This document shows positions 25,638 through 35,343 of a stretch of 64,000 bases of DNA, one piece after another. The DNA comes from Winogradskyella psychrotolerans RS-3 (GTDB lineage: Bacteria; Bacteroidota; Bacteroidia; Flavobacteriales; Flavobacteriaceae). The stretch covers positions 62,001 through 126,000 of the forward strand of contig NZ_ATMR01000128.1 of NCBI RefSeq assembly GCF_000427335.1. Direction: 5' to 3'. The position numbers and the translations under genes are program-made. Under the pieces are notes generated by a model that did not search any database, was not told where the DNA came from, and saw nothing but the letters and a program-made list of their open reading frames with translations. The stretch's first letter is position 1, and each line of letters opens with the position of its first letter.

Positions 25638-26714
25638 TTAATAGATAAGCGCATTAATTTTAACCCAAAGCTCATTATCAAAATTAGATAGGGCAAAATT
25701 ATCATCATATGCAGATTGCCCCATTCTAACGATGACAAGCTTTTTACTAGGAACTACATAGATCTTTTGATCATTTTTACCTAAAGCAGCATACATATCA
25801 CTTGGTGCATTTGGAATAAGTTGACCTGGAAATTCAAACTGACTTTGTGGTAAATGGTAAGATGATTTACCATTTAACCACCATAAATAACCATACGCTA
25901 AATTAATATCTTGCGATGTATTTGTGGCTTGAGCGAAGTAGCTTTCATTTAAAATTTGCTGGTCTTCCCATTTGCCATTCGCGTAGCTTAATAAACCAAA
26001 TCGTGCCATACTTCTCGTCGTACTTGCATAAACACTTAGGTTACCAATATCAATCCAATTCCCTGTCATTCCTATTTTGTCTCTAAGATTGGTGTTAAAA
26101 TAATTGTTCCAGGTTGTATGGCTTGCCTCTGCAACAACATCTTGTAGTTTTACATATACATTGTGATAAGCCCAACGACTCCCAGCATCTGCCATATATT
26201 GTAAATTACTAGGAGACACATCGTCACCTAAAGTATCATCCAAACCAGAAGTCATGGATAATAAATGTTCGCAAGTGATTAGGTTTTCTTTTTCCAAAGG
26301 AGCACTCGTCCAGCCAGTTCCTAAATAGTCCGAGACTTTATTATCTATATTAATAAGTTCATGTTCTTGTGCAATTCCGGCAAGTGCTGTTGTTAATGTT
26401 TTTCCGGCACTCGCCCAATACCATAGTGTAGAATTGTCATGAGCATTAAAATAATGTTCTTCTACAATTTTACCATTATGAAGAATTATAAAACTTTTGG
26501 AGTGCTTCTCTTCCAAGAAATCTAATAAGGGTTGAAGCTCACTTTCATTCCAATTTAATTCTGAAATGGCTGTAGTTTCCCAATTATCTGAATTTATAGG
26601 AGGAAAATAAACGGCTTCAGGTTCTGGTTCATTTGGTGTGGAATCATCTTCCGATGAACACGAAAAACAAAATAATAGACCTAATACTAAAATGCAGAAA
26701 TGGTTTGGTTTCAT
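25638..26714 (-). CDS. Serine hydrolase lipoprotein (beta-lactamase / class C-like)
   Basis: A 358-residue protein. The signal peptide has a lipobox-like FCFSC (C19), followed by an acidic SSEDDSTPNEPEPE tail, so it is a lipoprotein. The catalytic SxxK is S102-A-G-K105 and the YxN motif is Y183-H-N185, as in beta-lactamase-related peptidases and esterases (AmpC/EstB/DD-peptidase fold). The third KTG-like motif is not clear. The substrate could be a peptidoglycan peptide or an ester; antibiotic resistance should not be inferred. It is transcribed alone, divergent from rimO across about 110 bases. Confidence 0.88.
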   Translation of the reverse strand: MKPNHFCILVLGLLFCFSCSSEDDSTPNEPEPEAVYFPPINSDNWETTAISELNWNESELQPLLDFLEEKHSKSFIILHNGKIVEEHYFNAHDNSTLWYWASAGKTLTTALAGIAQEHELINIDNKVSDYLGTGWTSAPLEKENLITCEHLLSMTSGLDDTLGDDVSPSNLQYMADAGSRWAYHNVYVKLQDVVAEASHTTWNNYFNTNLRDKIGMTGNWIDIGNLSVYASTTRSMARFGLLSYANGKWEDQQILNESYFAQATNTSQDINLAYGYLWWLNGKSSYHLPQSQFEFPGQLIPNAPSDMYAALGKNDQKIYVVPSKKLVIVRMGQSAYDDNFALSNFDNELWVKINALIY

Positions 26715-26795
26715 AATTTGGTTTTAAATAGGACTTTAGAAATAGGAAAAAGTTTAATCTCACGACTCAGAAATCAATTATAGTAAATCATTCCG

Positions 26796-26803
26796 TATCT
26801 TTG
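26796..26803 (+). promoter_or_regulatory. Candidate -7 box of rimO (TATCTTTG)
   Basis: An exact TAnnTTTG match, 20 bases before the rimO start. No clear -33 element. Confidence 0.45.
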
Positions 26804-26823
26804 CAAACTGATTTACAAAAAGC

Positions 26824-28125
26824 ATGAGAACTAAGAGCACAAAAAAGAATAGAATCAACGTCATTACACTAGGTTGTAGTAAAAATGTTTACGATAGCGA
26901 AGTGTTAATGGGACAACTTAAAGCAAGCGGAAAGGACGTCGTCCATGAGCAAGAAGGAAATGTTGTAGTTATTAATACCTGTGGTTTTATTAATAATGCT
27001 AAGGAGGAAAGTGTGAACACCATTTTGGAGTACATGCAAAAAAAGGAAGATGGAGAAGTTGATAAAGTCTTTGTAACAGGCTGTTTAAGTGAACGTTACA
27101 AGCCAGACTTAGAAAAAGAAATTCCAAATGTAGATCAGTATTTCGGAACTACCGAGTTACCTGGCTTATTAAAAGCATTAGGTGCAGATTATAAGCATGA
27201 ATTGATTGGGGAACGTTTAACAACAACTCCAAAGAATTATGCCTATCTTAAAATTGCTGAAGGTTGTGACCGACCTTGTAGTTTTTGTGCGATTCCCCTA
27301 ATGAGAGGAAAGCATAAAAGTACGCCTATTGAAAACTTAGTGATTGAAGCAGAAAAGTTAGCAGCAAATGGTGTTAAAGAACTGATTCTTATTGCTCAAG
27401 ATTTAACCTATTACGGTTTAGATATTTATAAAAAACGAAACCTAGCTGAGTTATTAGAAAACCTCGTAAAGGTTGAAGGTATCGAGTGGATTCGCTTGCA
27501 TTATGCATTTCCAACAGGTTTCCCGATGGATGTTTTAGACATTATGAAGCGCGAACCTAAAATTTGTAACTATTTAGATATTCCGTTACAACATATTTCT
27601 GATGATTTATTAAAATCTATGCGCCGCGGAACGACCAAAGAAAAGACGACTAAATTGATTCACGACTTCAGAGCTATTGTTCCTGAAATGACGATTAGAA
27701 CAACACTTATTGTTGGATATCCTGGTGAAACAGAAGCACATTTTCAAGAACTTAAACAATGGGTTTCAGAAATGCGTTTTGAACGTTTAGGCTGTTTTAC
27801 ATATTCTCATGAAGAAAATACACACGCTTATAATTTAGAAGATGATGTTCCTGAAGAGGTAAAAATGGAGCGCGTTAACGAGATTATGGAAATGCAATCT
27901 CAAATCTCTTGGGAATTGAATCAAGCCAAAATAGGACAAGAATTTAGAGTGGTTATTGACCGTAAAGAAGGGAATTATTTTGTAGGACGTACAGAATTTG
28001 ATTCGCCAGATGTTGATAATGAAGTGCGCATTGATGCTACTAAAACGTATTTAAAGACAGGTGAGTTTGCAACAATTAAAGTTACAGAAGCTGAAGACTT
28101 TGATCTTTATGGTGAAGTGATTTAA
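26824..28125 (+). CDS. rimO: Ribosomal protein S12 methylthiotransferase RimO
   Basis: A 433-residue radical-SAM methylthiotransferase. The N-terminal UPF0004 domain has three cluster Cys (TLGCSKNVYDSE, VINTCGF, VTGCLSERY). The radical-SAM motif CDRPCSFCAIPLMRG holds the second 4Fe-4S cluster. A TRAM domain occupies the C-terminus (from about residue 365). LGCSKN and the SFCAIP sequence fit RimO rather than MiaB. It adds a methylthio group to the conserved Asp of ribosomal protein S12. Monocistronic. Confidence 0.95.
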   Translation: MRTKSTKKNRINVITLGCSKNVYDSEVLMGQLKASGKDVVHEQEGNVVVINTCGFINNAKEESVNTILEYMQKKEDGEVDKVFVTGCLSERYKPDLEKEIPNVDQYFGTTELPGLLKALGADYKHELIGERLTTTPKNYAYLKIAEGCDRPCSFCAIPLMRGKHKSTPIENLVIEAEKLAANGVKELILIAQDLTYYGLDIYKKRNLAELLENLVKVEGIEWIRLHYAFPTGFPMDVLDIMKREPKICNYLDIPLQHISDDLLKSMRRGTTKEKTTKLIHDFRAIVPEMTIRTTLIVGYPGETEAHFQELKQWVSEMRFERLGCFTYSHEENTHAYNLEDDVPEEVKMERVNEIMEMQSQISWELNQAKIGQEFRVVIDRKEGNYFVGRTEFDSPDVDNEVRIDATKTYLKTGEFATIKVTEAEDFDLYGEVI

Positions 28126-28173
28126 TCATAACTATTTTTATGCACTACTATAATAGTGTTCTAAGTTTTTTAC

Positions 28174-28209
28174 GATGGTACAAGTTCTTGTGATGTAGCT
28201 TGTACCATC
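28174..28209. terminator. Long hairpin between rimO and aldo/keto reductase genes
   Basis: GATGGTACAAG ... CTTGTACCATC, an 11-bp perfect stem with a 14-base loop, but only a weak T tract. A smaller hairpin at 28224-28245 faces the leftward gene. They probably end the two convergent transcripts. Confidence 0.45.
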
Positions 28210-28274
28210 ATTTGTAAAATGCAAGCGCTGTTTCTATCAGCGTTTTCGCTTTTAAAAAGGCTTGTAGTTAGAAT

Positions 28275-29117
28275 TTAGATTCTGTCTGGCCAAAACTGTG
28301 GATGTTCTCCACTAAATCCAAATTCAGGTAGCCCATTTATTGATTCCATCTCTTTATTAGATAATTCAAAGTCATCTAAATTTATATTCTCTTCAATACG
28401 CGTTTTGGTGGTTGATTTCGGAATTACAATCACATCGTGCTGAATAATCCAACGAAGGCAAACTTTAGCAACTGTAGTGTTGTGTGCTTTTGCAATGTCT
28501 TCTAAGACTTCATTTTCAAAAACCTTTCCTCTTGCTAAAGGGGACCACGATTCAACAACAATATGTTGTTTTTTGCAATAATTAACTAAATCTTCTTGCC
28601 AGTAACCTGGATGAAACTCTATTTGATTAACGGCTGGTTTTACCTTAGCAGTTTTAGATAAAGCTTCAAGATGTTCTTCAAAAAAATTACTGACACCTAT
28701 AGATTTTATTTTTCCTTCAGCTTGAAGTTCTTCCATAGCTCTCCAAGCCTCGGCATTGGCTTTTTCCCAATTCTCATAATTCTTAGCATTTGCTGGCCAA
28801 TGAATAAGATACAAGTCTATATAATCTAAGCCCAGTTTCTTCAAAGATTTTTCAAATTCTTCTTTAGCCATGTCATAACCCAAGTTGTCTCGCCATAATT
28901 TGGTTGTCACAAAAATTTCCTCTCTAGGAACTCCACTCGCTTTAATGCCTTTTCCTACGGCTTCTTCATTGTTATAAGCGGCAGCGGTGTCTATTAATCT
29001 ATAACCGTTTAAGAGGGCATGTTTAACAGATTCAATTCCTTCTTGCTCTTTAGCTTTAAAGGTTCCAAAACCGATAATCGGAATGGTATGACCATCATTT
29101 AGAATTAAATTTTTCAT
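28275..29117 (-). CDS. Aldo/keto reductase
   Basis: A 280-residue NADPH-dependent oxidoreductase with a TIM-barrel fold. The catalytic tetrad is visible in DTAAAYNNE (Asp, Tyr), TKLW (Lys) and LIHWP (His). IGVSNF and the C-terminal cofactor site IPKSTTKTRIEEN are present. This is the 2,5-diketo-gluconate reductase / aldose reductase type. It is the last gene of a leftward set downstream of a sugar dehydrogenase and a TonB receptor, 113 bases after the hydrolase, which may mean sugar or aldehyde metabolism. Confidence 0.92.
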   Translation of the reverse strand: MKNLILNDGHTIPIIGFGTFKAKEQEGIESVKHALLNGYRLIDTAAAYNNEEAVGKGIKASGVPREEIFVTTKLWRDNLGYDMAKEEFEKSLKKLGLDYIDLYLIHWPANAKNYENWEKANAEAWRAMEELQAEGKIKSIGVSNFFEEHLEALSKTAKVKPAVNQIEFHPGYWQEDLVNYCKKQHIVVESWSPLARGKVFENEVLEDIAKAHNTTVAKVCLRWIIQHDVIVIPKSTTKTRIEENINLDDFELSNKEMESINGLPEFGFSGEHPQFWPDRI

Positions 29118-29230
29118 ACTTCAATATATTATTAATTGTAGAGGTTTTCTTTAAGAGGAAGACTGTCATAATAGAATTTTGATAGTTATTATTCTTCCGA
29201 GACAATTTCCTTATTCAATTTAAAAAATCA

Positions 29231-30232
29231 TTATTGTTTTAAAAAATCAATTAATGGTTTTATAAAACTTTCAAACTTTTCTATGTGAGGCAAATGTCCA
29301 ACGTTTTCTATTTCAACTAATGTGGCATTAGGGATTTTCTTTTGAGTTGCTTTGCCTAATTCATCATATAATCCCATGGTCTTTTTTACGTCCTCTGAAA
29401 CAAGTCCTTTGCCCAAGGCTGTTCGATCTCTGGTTCCAATAATTAAAAGTGTTGGTGCCGTAATATTTTTAAATTCGTAAACAACAGGTTGTGTAAAAAT
29501 CATGTCATAGGTTAATGCCGCATTCCAAGCTATGGTTTTATAATCTGAATTTAATGTCCAGCCAGCTAATAAGTTGACCCACTGATCATATTCAGGTTTC
29601 CATTGGTTGTCGTAATAATTTTCTAGTTGGTATTTTTTAATGCCTTCAGAAGACTTTTTGAGTTCGTTTTTATACCACCATTCTACAGGTTGATACGGCA
29701 CTTTTAATTTCCAATCTTCTAATCCAATGGGATTTTCTAAAACAAATTTTTCAACAGTTTCTGGATACATTAAAGCAAAGCGCGTAGCGAGCATACCTCC
29801 CATAGAATGTCCTAAAATCGCTGTTTTTTCAATATTTAAAGTATCTAATAAAGTTTTGGTGTTTTGTGCTAATTGCTGAAACGTATAATGAAAATGATCT
29901 GGTTTAGAGGATTTTCCAAATCCAATTTGATCGGGTACAATAACTCGGAACCCTTCTTTAGTTAACGCTTGAATCGTCGTTTTCCAATAGGCACCATTAA
30001 AATTCTTGCCGTGAAATAACACGATGTTTTTACCATTATAATTATCAGGCTTTTCATCCATATAAGCCATCGTTAAATCTTGCGCTTGTATGGTCAATTC
30101 TAAATTAGAAACGGGATATGGATAGTTATAATTTGCTAATTCAATATCTAACCATTGTAAACTGTCTGTTTGTGCCTTTGCAATTTGAAAGACGAATAAA
30201 AGTGTCAATCCTATTATTAAATTCTTTTTCAT
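29231..30232 (-). CDS. Secreted alpha/beta hydrolase
   Basis: I place the start at 30232 (MKKNLIIGLTLLFVFQIAKA, a signal peptide with cleavage near residue 21), giving 333 residues; an upstream ATG at 30280 would add 16 residues and hide the signal. The alpha/beta hydrolase core shows FHGKNFNGAYW for the oxyanion region, the nucleophile elbow GHSMGG, the Asp in GTRDRTALG and the His in NVGHLPHIE. It should act in the periplasm on an ester or lactone. The start lies 44 bases after the TonB receptor stop, so cotranscription is likely. Confidence 0.88.
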   Translation of the reverse strand: MKKNLIIGLTLLFVFQIAKAQTDSLQWLDIELANYNYPYPVSNLELTIQAQDLTMAYMDEKPDNYNGKNIVLFHGKNFNGAYWKTTIQALTKEGFRVIVPDQIGFGKSSKPDHFHYTFQQLAQNTKTLLDTLNIEKTAILGHSMGGMLATRFALMYPETVEKFVLENPIGLEDWKLKVPYQPVEWWYKNELKKSSEGIKKYQLENYYDNQWKPEYDQWVNLLAGWTLNSDYKTIAWNAALTYDMIFTQPVVYEFKNITAPTLLIIGTRDRTALGKGLVSEDVKKTMGLYDELGKATQKKIPNATLVEIENVGHLPHIEKFESFIKPLIDFLKQ

Positions 30233-30276
30233 AATGTGATTTTGTGTTAATTGTGTTTTATTTCCATGCTTATAGG

Positions 30277-32568
30277 TCAAATAGAATATGCAATCTTAAT
30301 GCCACTAAACCAATTTCTAGGCATTCCGGGATAATAATAACGTGGTTCTGAATTGCCAAATCCAACGGCATTAATTAATACGGATGATGCATACTGTTCA
30401 TCTGTAAAATTATTAACACCTATATTAATTTCAATATCGAAGTCCTTCACAATAGAATTCTTGTAAGATAATTTGGTGTTGAAAACGGTATAAGCATCCG
30501 AAGATAAAGTGTTAGCATCGTTTAATGGCATCTCTCCGATATGGATAAAATTAGTGTTTAAGTTGAAGTTTTTAAAGCCTAACTGAAGACCTCCATTCAT
30601 TTTAACCTTAGGAACACCAGTTAATTGATGGCCTGAGTAATCGTTTTGGTCATCAACGAAATCTATAAAACGATGGTCTGTAATTTCGGCACTAATGTAA
30701 GGTGAAAGTAAAAATCCATTTGTAAATTTCTGTGCATATGAAGCAGATAATTCAATACCTTTATGTTCTGTTTTACCAGCATTACGACCAATATATTGAT
30801 CATCTCCGACGCGGTCTGCCACCAATAAATTATCAATATCTAATAAGTATGCAGTAAGCTGAAATCGCAGTTTTCTTTTAAATAAAAATAGTTCACTACC
30901 AACTTCATAATTAACACCTGTTTCAGGCCCTAGGTCTGGATTAATAACCCCTTCAGGCGTCAATGTTTCTTCAATAGAAGGATAGTTAAAGCCTCTACTG
31001 ATATTTGCAAAAGCATTTATGTTTGATGTAAATTGGTATAAGACGTTCAAATTAGGTGCAATTATGGGATCAAAATCACGATCCGCATTTTTGTTATTTT
31101 CCCCGATATTAAAGTCATCTTTAAATTCGTAATTAGTGGTGTTGACATTAATACCTAATTGGGCTTTTAATTTTTTTGTAAAAGGTAATGTTACGGTAGC
31201 AAAGGCATTAAGGTTATTTCTGGTTTCTATATTATCACTAAGTAGTTCTCCTTCTAAACTGCCATTGTTGGCATTATTCTCGTAGAGATTTTCAATGGTT
31301 TTCCAATTATAGTCATCTTTATAAAGTTCTCCACCAAAACTAAGTTGAGCGGTTTGATTTATGAATTTAAAATCTTTGGCAAAGAGTGTTCTTATACCAT
31401 AACCGTTGGTGTATTCGTCTAGAATATTAAAAGGTCGCGGTTCATAATGATCGAGATAGTTGTAAAAAATTGACGTTGTATTACTAAAATGATCCGAAAA
31501 GCGATGGGTATAATTAAGTCCTATTAAGACCTGTTTATTATCTTCAAAACCTTGGGCAGCATTCCATGTAAAAGCAGCTTGAGAAGGATCTTCATTGAAT
31601 GCAGTTTCACCTATGGAACTCGGTATTTGTGCAAAATAATCAGTGAAGTTGATTAAAACTCCGATGTCATTCTTAGCGTTAAATTTGTAATTTGAAGTCA
31701 GCAAAACGGCTTTTCGATTATAATTACTGTTGTCACGAAATCCGTCTAATTTTAAATGGTCATAATTCAAGTTTATGGCTAATTTTTCATTTGCAGTAGC
31801 GACAGATATATTGTTTTTAATCAGTCCAAAACGCCCAACAGTAAGATTGCTCTTTATAAAGGTTTCTCCTACTGAAGCTTGTGTTGAATTAAGTAATAAA
31901 GTACCTCCCAAATTGGTGCCGTATTGAGTGGCTTTTGGCCCTTTTACAATTTCTAAACTACCAATATCTTCAGGGTCAAAAGCATCAATGGCTGTTTCGC
32001 CAATACCATTTGTAATGGGTATGCCGTTGAAATACGCGCGTATTTTATTTGTACCATAAAGTGTTCGAGAGCCTACACCTCTAATCACAATTCTGTTGGT
32101 GTTTAGGGCACCACTCTGAATATAAACTCCAGGTGTTTCGTTTAGAGCTGAAACCAAATCTACGGGACTATACTCGGCAAATTTTTGTGACGAAATTTTC
32201 GCTGTTGGAATTATAACCTGACTTTCCTTTTGATACGTTGAAGAGATGGTCACTTCCTCAAGATGTAAGGTGTCTTCTAAAATAGAAAGTTGAAAAACAC
32301 TGTTGTTTTGAGTTAAGGTTACGGTCTTAATGTAATAATTAGGATGTTTTAATTCAACAGTTAATGGCAGCAGATAGGCTTTAGGTAAGGTAAAAACACC
32401 TTCTGCATTTGTTTTAGCAATGCTTTTATTATTTAAGAGTACGGCAACATCAGATATGGGGCTGTTTGAATAATCATTCACATGACCACTAATGTTTTGC
32501 GTGTATAGTGGATTAATAAGGGCGGTTAAAACAATAACCGCCAATAGTTTTAAAGGTGTAAATTTCAT
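30277..32568 (-). CDS. TonB-dependent receptor (siderophore/iron type plug)
   Basis: A 763-residue protein. A signal peptide (residues 1 to about 23) is followed by a carboxypeptidase-regulatory-like domain (about 25-105, ISGHVNDYSNSPISDVAVLL). The plug (about 115-235) carries SALNETPGVYIQSG, RIVIRGVGSRT and EIVKGPKATQYGTNLGG, and a 22-strand-type barrel follows. The plug resembles iron-complex receptors such as FecA more than SusC, and no SusD is present. It sits between a secreted sugar dehydrogenase and a secreted hydrolase, so a small organic ligand is also possible. Confidence 0.9.
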   Translation of the reverse strand: MKFTPLKLLAVIVLTALINPLYTQNISGHVNDYSNSPISDVAVLLNNKSIAKTNAEGVFTLPKAYLLPLTVELKHPNYYIKTVTLTQNNSVFQLSILEDTLHLEEVTISSTYQKESQVIIPTAKISSQKFAEYSPVDLVSALNETPGVYIQSGALNTNRIVIRGVGSRTLYGTNKIRAYFNGIPITNGIGETAIDAFDPEDIGSLEIVKGPKATQYGTNLGGTLLLNSTQASVGETFIKSNLTVGRFGLIKNNISVATANEKLAINLNYDHLKLDGFRDNSNYNRKAVLLTSNYKFNAKNDIGVLINFTDYFAQIPSSIGETAFNEDPSQAAFTWNAAQGFEDNKQVLIGLNYTHRFSDHFSNTTSIFYNYLDHYEPRPFNILDEYTNGYGIRTLFAKDFKFINQTAQLSFGGELYKDDYNWKTIENLYENNANNGSLEGELLSDNIETRNNLNAFATVTLPFTKKLKAQLGINVNTTNYEFKDDFNIGENNKNADRDFDPIIAPNLNVLYQFTSNINAFANISRGFNYPSIEETLTPEGVINPDLGPETGVNYEVGSELFLFKRKLRFQLTAYLLDIDNLLVADRVGDDQYIGRNAGKTEHKGIELSASYAQKFTNGFLLSPYISAEITDHRFIDFVDDQNDYSGHQLTGVPKVKMNGGLQLGFKNFNLNTNFIHIGEMPLNDANTLSSDAYTVFNTKLSYKNSIVKDFDIEINIGVNNFTDEQYASSVLINAVGFGNSEPRYYYPGMPRNWFSGIKIAYSI

Positions 32569-32609
32569 GTAGTAGGTTGTAATGGTTGGTTTCTTTTAGA
32601 TACGCTATA

Positions 32610-33905
32610 TTAATTATTGTAACTCACTTTCCAAATGGTATTCCCAGAATCATCATTAACTAATAGGTCTCCAGATGGTGTAACAGCGACACAAACAGGT
32701 CTTCCGTAAACATCAGTGTCACTTTCTTCACTTATAAATCCAGTTAAGAAATCTTGAGGTTTTCCTGTTGGTTTTCCGTTTTCAAAAGGTATAAAAACAA
32801 CACGATATCCCGAAAGGACGGAACGGTTCCATGAACCATGCTGTCCAACAAAAATTCCATTTTTATATTTAGCCGGAAAATTGCCTTCATCATAGAACGT
32901 TAACCCTAATGATGCTGTATGCGGACCTACAGAAACATCAGGAACTATGGTTTTAGCGACTAGATCTGGTGCTTTACCTTCTAATCTCGGATCTTCAATA
33001 GCCCCAAAATAAGCATAAGGCCAACCGTAAAATCCACCTTCCTTAACGCTAGTGACATAATCTGGTACTAAATTATCTCCTAGTTTATCGCGCTCATTTA
33101 CTGCGGTCCAAAGTTCACCATTAATAGGATTCCAATCCATACCGACAGGATTTCTAAGTCCACTTGCGTAAATTTTTTCATTCGCGCCGTTTAAATCGAC
33201 TTCTAAGATATTAGCACGTCGAATTTCTTCATCCATGCCGTATTCTCCAACATTACTAGCAGAACCTACTGAAATATAAATTTTATCTTGTGCTTTGTTA
33301 GTAATAATATTTCGGGTCCAATGATTGTTATAACCACCAGCAGGAAGGTTCACTATCTTTTCACCTTGTGAAGGATCTAAAGCTGTTTGTCCTGTTTTAT
33401 AAGGGTACTTATAGAGTCCATCTGTATTAGCAACATAGAAATGGTTGTCAATTATAAGCATTCCTAAAGGTTGTTTTAAATCGTCTAGAAAGGTTTCTCT
33501 AAGTTCAATGGTGCCATCATTATTTTTATCTCGTAGAACGGTAATAAGACCTGCGCTATCTTTGGTATTAGCTTCGCAAACAAATAAATCTCCGTTTGGT
33601 GCGATGTAGGTCCAACGTGGATTTTTAAACCCGTCCGCCAATTTGGTCACCGTAAATCCCTTAGGAGCTACTGGTATTTTGCCTTCTGGCCAATCGACTA
33701 AGCTATTTTCTTTTCTCACGGATTCTGTTGTGTAGGGTTTAGGTAGAATCAATTCGCCTATAGTGGTCTGTACTGTATCTGCAGATTCTTCAGATATCGC
33801 TTCTTTTTCATCATCAGATACGGTCATTTTTTTCTCTCTTTCAGATTTACAGGATAACATGGAAATCATAAGAACTATAATCAAGAAGGTATTTTTCGTT
33901 TTCAT
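32610..33905 (-). CDS. PQQ-type sugar (sorbosone-like) dehydrogenase lipoprotein
   Basis: Start chosen at 33905 (MKTKNTFLIIVLMISMLSCK; lipobox MLSC), 431 residues; the frame extends upstream to 33962 without a signal. The rest is a six-bladed beta-propeller of the sorbosone/glucose dehydrogenase family: PKGFTVTKLADGFKNPRW, IYASGLRNPVGMDWNP, ELWTAVNERD and SLGLTFYDEGNFP. Members oxidise sugars or other alcohols with PQQ in the periplasm, but many flavobacterial ones are untested and no PQQ synthesis genes are in the window. It is the first gene of the leftward set. Confidence 0.85.
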   Translation of the reverse strand: MKTKNTFLIIVLMISMLSCKSEREKKMTVSDDEKEAISEESADTVQTTIGELILPKPYTTESVRKENSLVDWPEGKIPVAPKGFTVTKLADGFKNPRWTYIAPNGDLFVCEANTKDSAGLITVLRDKNNDGTIELRETFLDDLKQPLGMLIIDNHFYVANTDGLYKYPYKTGQTALDPSQGEKIVNLPAGGYNNHWTRNIITNKAQDKIYISVGSASNVGEYGMDEEIRRANILEVDLNGANEKIYASGLRNPVGMDWNPINGELWTAVNERDKLGDNLVPDYVTSVKEGGFYGWPYAYFGAIEDPRLEGKAPDLVAKTIVPDVSVGPHTASLGLTFYDEGNFPAKYKNGIFVGQHGSWNRSVLSGYRVVFIPFENGKPTGKPQDFLTGFISEESDTDVYGRPVCVAVTPSGDLLVNDDSGNTIWKVSYNN

Positions 33906-34159
33906 AATCGTTATTTTTGGTTTGTTCAAAATTAAAGTTTTTGTTGTTTTTCTTTGACTCATTTAAAATTCGAATGAACTCAAATAGAGATATAACATAT
34001 GGTTAACATTGATTATTAGCACTGTAATTAGCAGTTTTAAATCAAAGGCTGTTACTACTGAAGTGTTAATTTGTAAATTAAAATTTGATATTGTTCTTAT
34101 AATGATATGATGTTCATAGCTATATTTTAGACTTTCTATAACACTTTTTGGTATAATTT

Positions 34160-35296
34160 ATGGTTATTATTAAGTATGAAATTGAACCTTATTTCCGTAT
34201 TCTTTTTTTAATTTTAGCATCTTGTAAACAAGTGCAGGACGTTGCTGATGTTATTACAAAACCTTCTGCACGAGTAATTTTTGAACGTGATTTTAAAAAT
34301 AACGATAGTATTTTTCAACGTTATGAATTAGCCTATCGCAATGCCAAGCGCAATAATCTTGAATTGGAATTACCGTTAGTATTACAATCAAAATCGGATA
34401 CGTCGGATTTTAAAATTTTAGCCTATACTTTGAATTTACAGCGCGGTGAACGTTTTAAAATTGAATCGGATCGTGATGCCGACAGTTTGCAGCTAGCGAT
34501 TGATGTGTTTTCATTTAAAAATGATTCGGTAGTTGAAGAAAAGCCAATGCTTTCGAATGCATCGAGCTTAAATCGTCTAGAATTTGATGTGACTAAAACG
34601 GGTCGATATAAAATAGTAATACTTCCAAATCGAAAGCGACAGCGCAATTTTGGACTGAAGCTTTTTACAGAACCGACTTTAGCATTTCCCGTTAGTGGAA
34701 AAGGTAATAAAGCGATTCAAAGTTTTTGGGGAGCCACGCGAAGTGGAGGTCGTCGTTCACATGAAGGTATTGATGTTTTTGCGAAAAGAGGTACGCCTGT
34801 GGTTGCCGCAACCAACGGCTTTATTTCAAATACAGGAAATCGTGGCTTGGGAGGTAAACAAGTATGGTTGCGTGATGGACTTTTTGGTCAATCGCTTTAT
34901 TATGCGCATTTAGATAGTATTGCGGTTTCTGGTGGTGAACGTGTTCAGGTTGGTGATACTTTAGGGTTTGTTGGTAATACAGGAAATGCTAAAACCACAA
35001 GTCCGCACTTGCATTTTGGGATTTACACGAGTGGTGGAGCTGTGAATCCTTTGCCGTTTGTAAAACAGGCTGATCCCATTGAAATTGTGAGCTTTCCATT
35101 AGCTTTGAATGGTGAAACACGTCTTAAAAAAAATGAATTGAGAGTGGGCGCCCATGTGAGGTCTACAAAACTTCAAGATATAGCCGCTAAAACACCACTT
35201 AAAATTCTAGGTAAAACAGACCGTTGGTTTCATGTTCGCTTGAATGATACCTTACAGGGTTTTATGCATGAGTCCTTGGTTGAAGAAAAGGAATAA
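34160..35296 (+). CDS. M23 family metallopeptidase with C-terminal SH3-like domain
   Basis: The open frame encodes 378 residues. The LytM/M23 domain (about 180-300) has both zinc motifs, H-E-G-I-D and HLHFG. The C-terminus (about 325-375: LRVGAHVRSTKLQDIAAKTP) looks like a bacterial SH3 domain. The enzyme cleaves peptide cross-links in peptidoglycan in the periplasm. As sequenced, the start MVIIKYEIEPYFR is poor. An ATG at 34176 reads MKLNLISVFF and, with one more T in the run at 34203-34209, would continue as a perfect lipoprotein signal ending LILASCKQ. The real protein is therefore probably an outer-membrane lipoprotein. Confidence 0.88.
   Translation: MVIIKYEIEPYFRILFLILASCKQVQDVADVITKPSARVIFERDFKNNDSIFQRYELAYRNAKRNNLELELPLVLQSKSDTSDFKILAYTLNLQRGERFKIESDRDADSLQLAIDVFSFKNDSVVEEKPMLSNASSLNRLEFDVTKTGRYKIVILPNRKRQRNFGLKLFTEPTLAFPVSGKGNKAIQSFWGATRSGGRRSHEGIDVFAKRGTPVVAATNGFISNTGNRGLGGKQVWLRDGLFGQSLYYAHLDSIAVSGGERVQVGDTLGFVGNTGNAKTTSPHLHFGIYTSGGAVNPLPFVKQADPIEIVSFPLALNGETRLKKNELRVGAHVRSTKLQDIAAKTPLKILGKTDRWFHVRLNDTLQGFMHESLVEEKE
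34203..34209 (+). other. Homopolymer at apparent frameshift in the M23 peptidase signal peptide
   Basis: Seven T; eight would join MKLNLISVFF to LILASCKQ in one frame. Confidence 0.6.
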
Positions 35297-35343
35297 AGAG
35301 ACTTCATCATTGTTATCGGGTTTCAATAGTTTGAATGAGCCAT

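Noticed and set aside
25638..26714. Beta-lactamase resistance gene
   Set aside because: SxxK and YxN are shared by many esterases and peptidases, and the KTG motif is not clear; nothing points to antibiotic hydrolysis.
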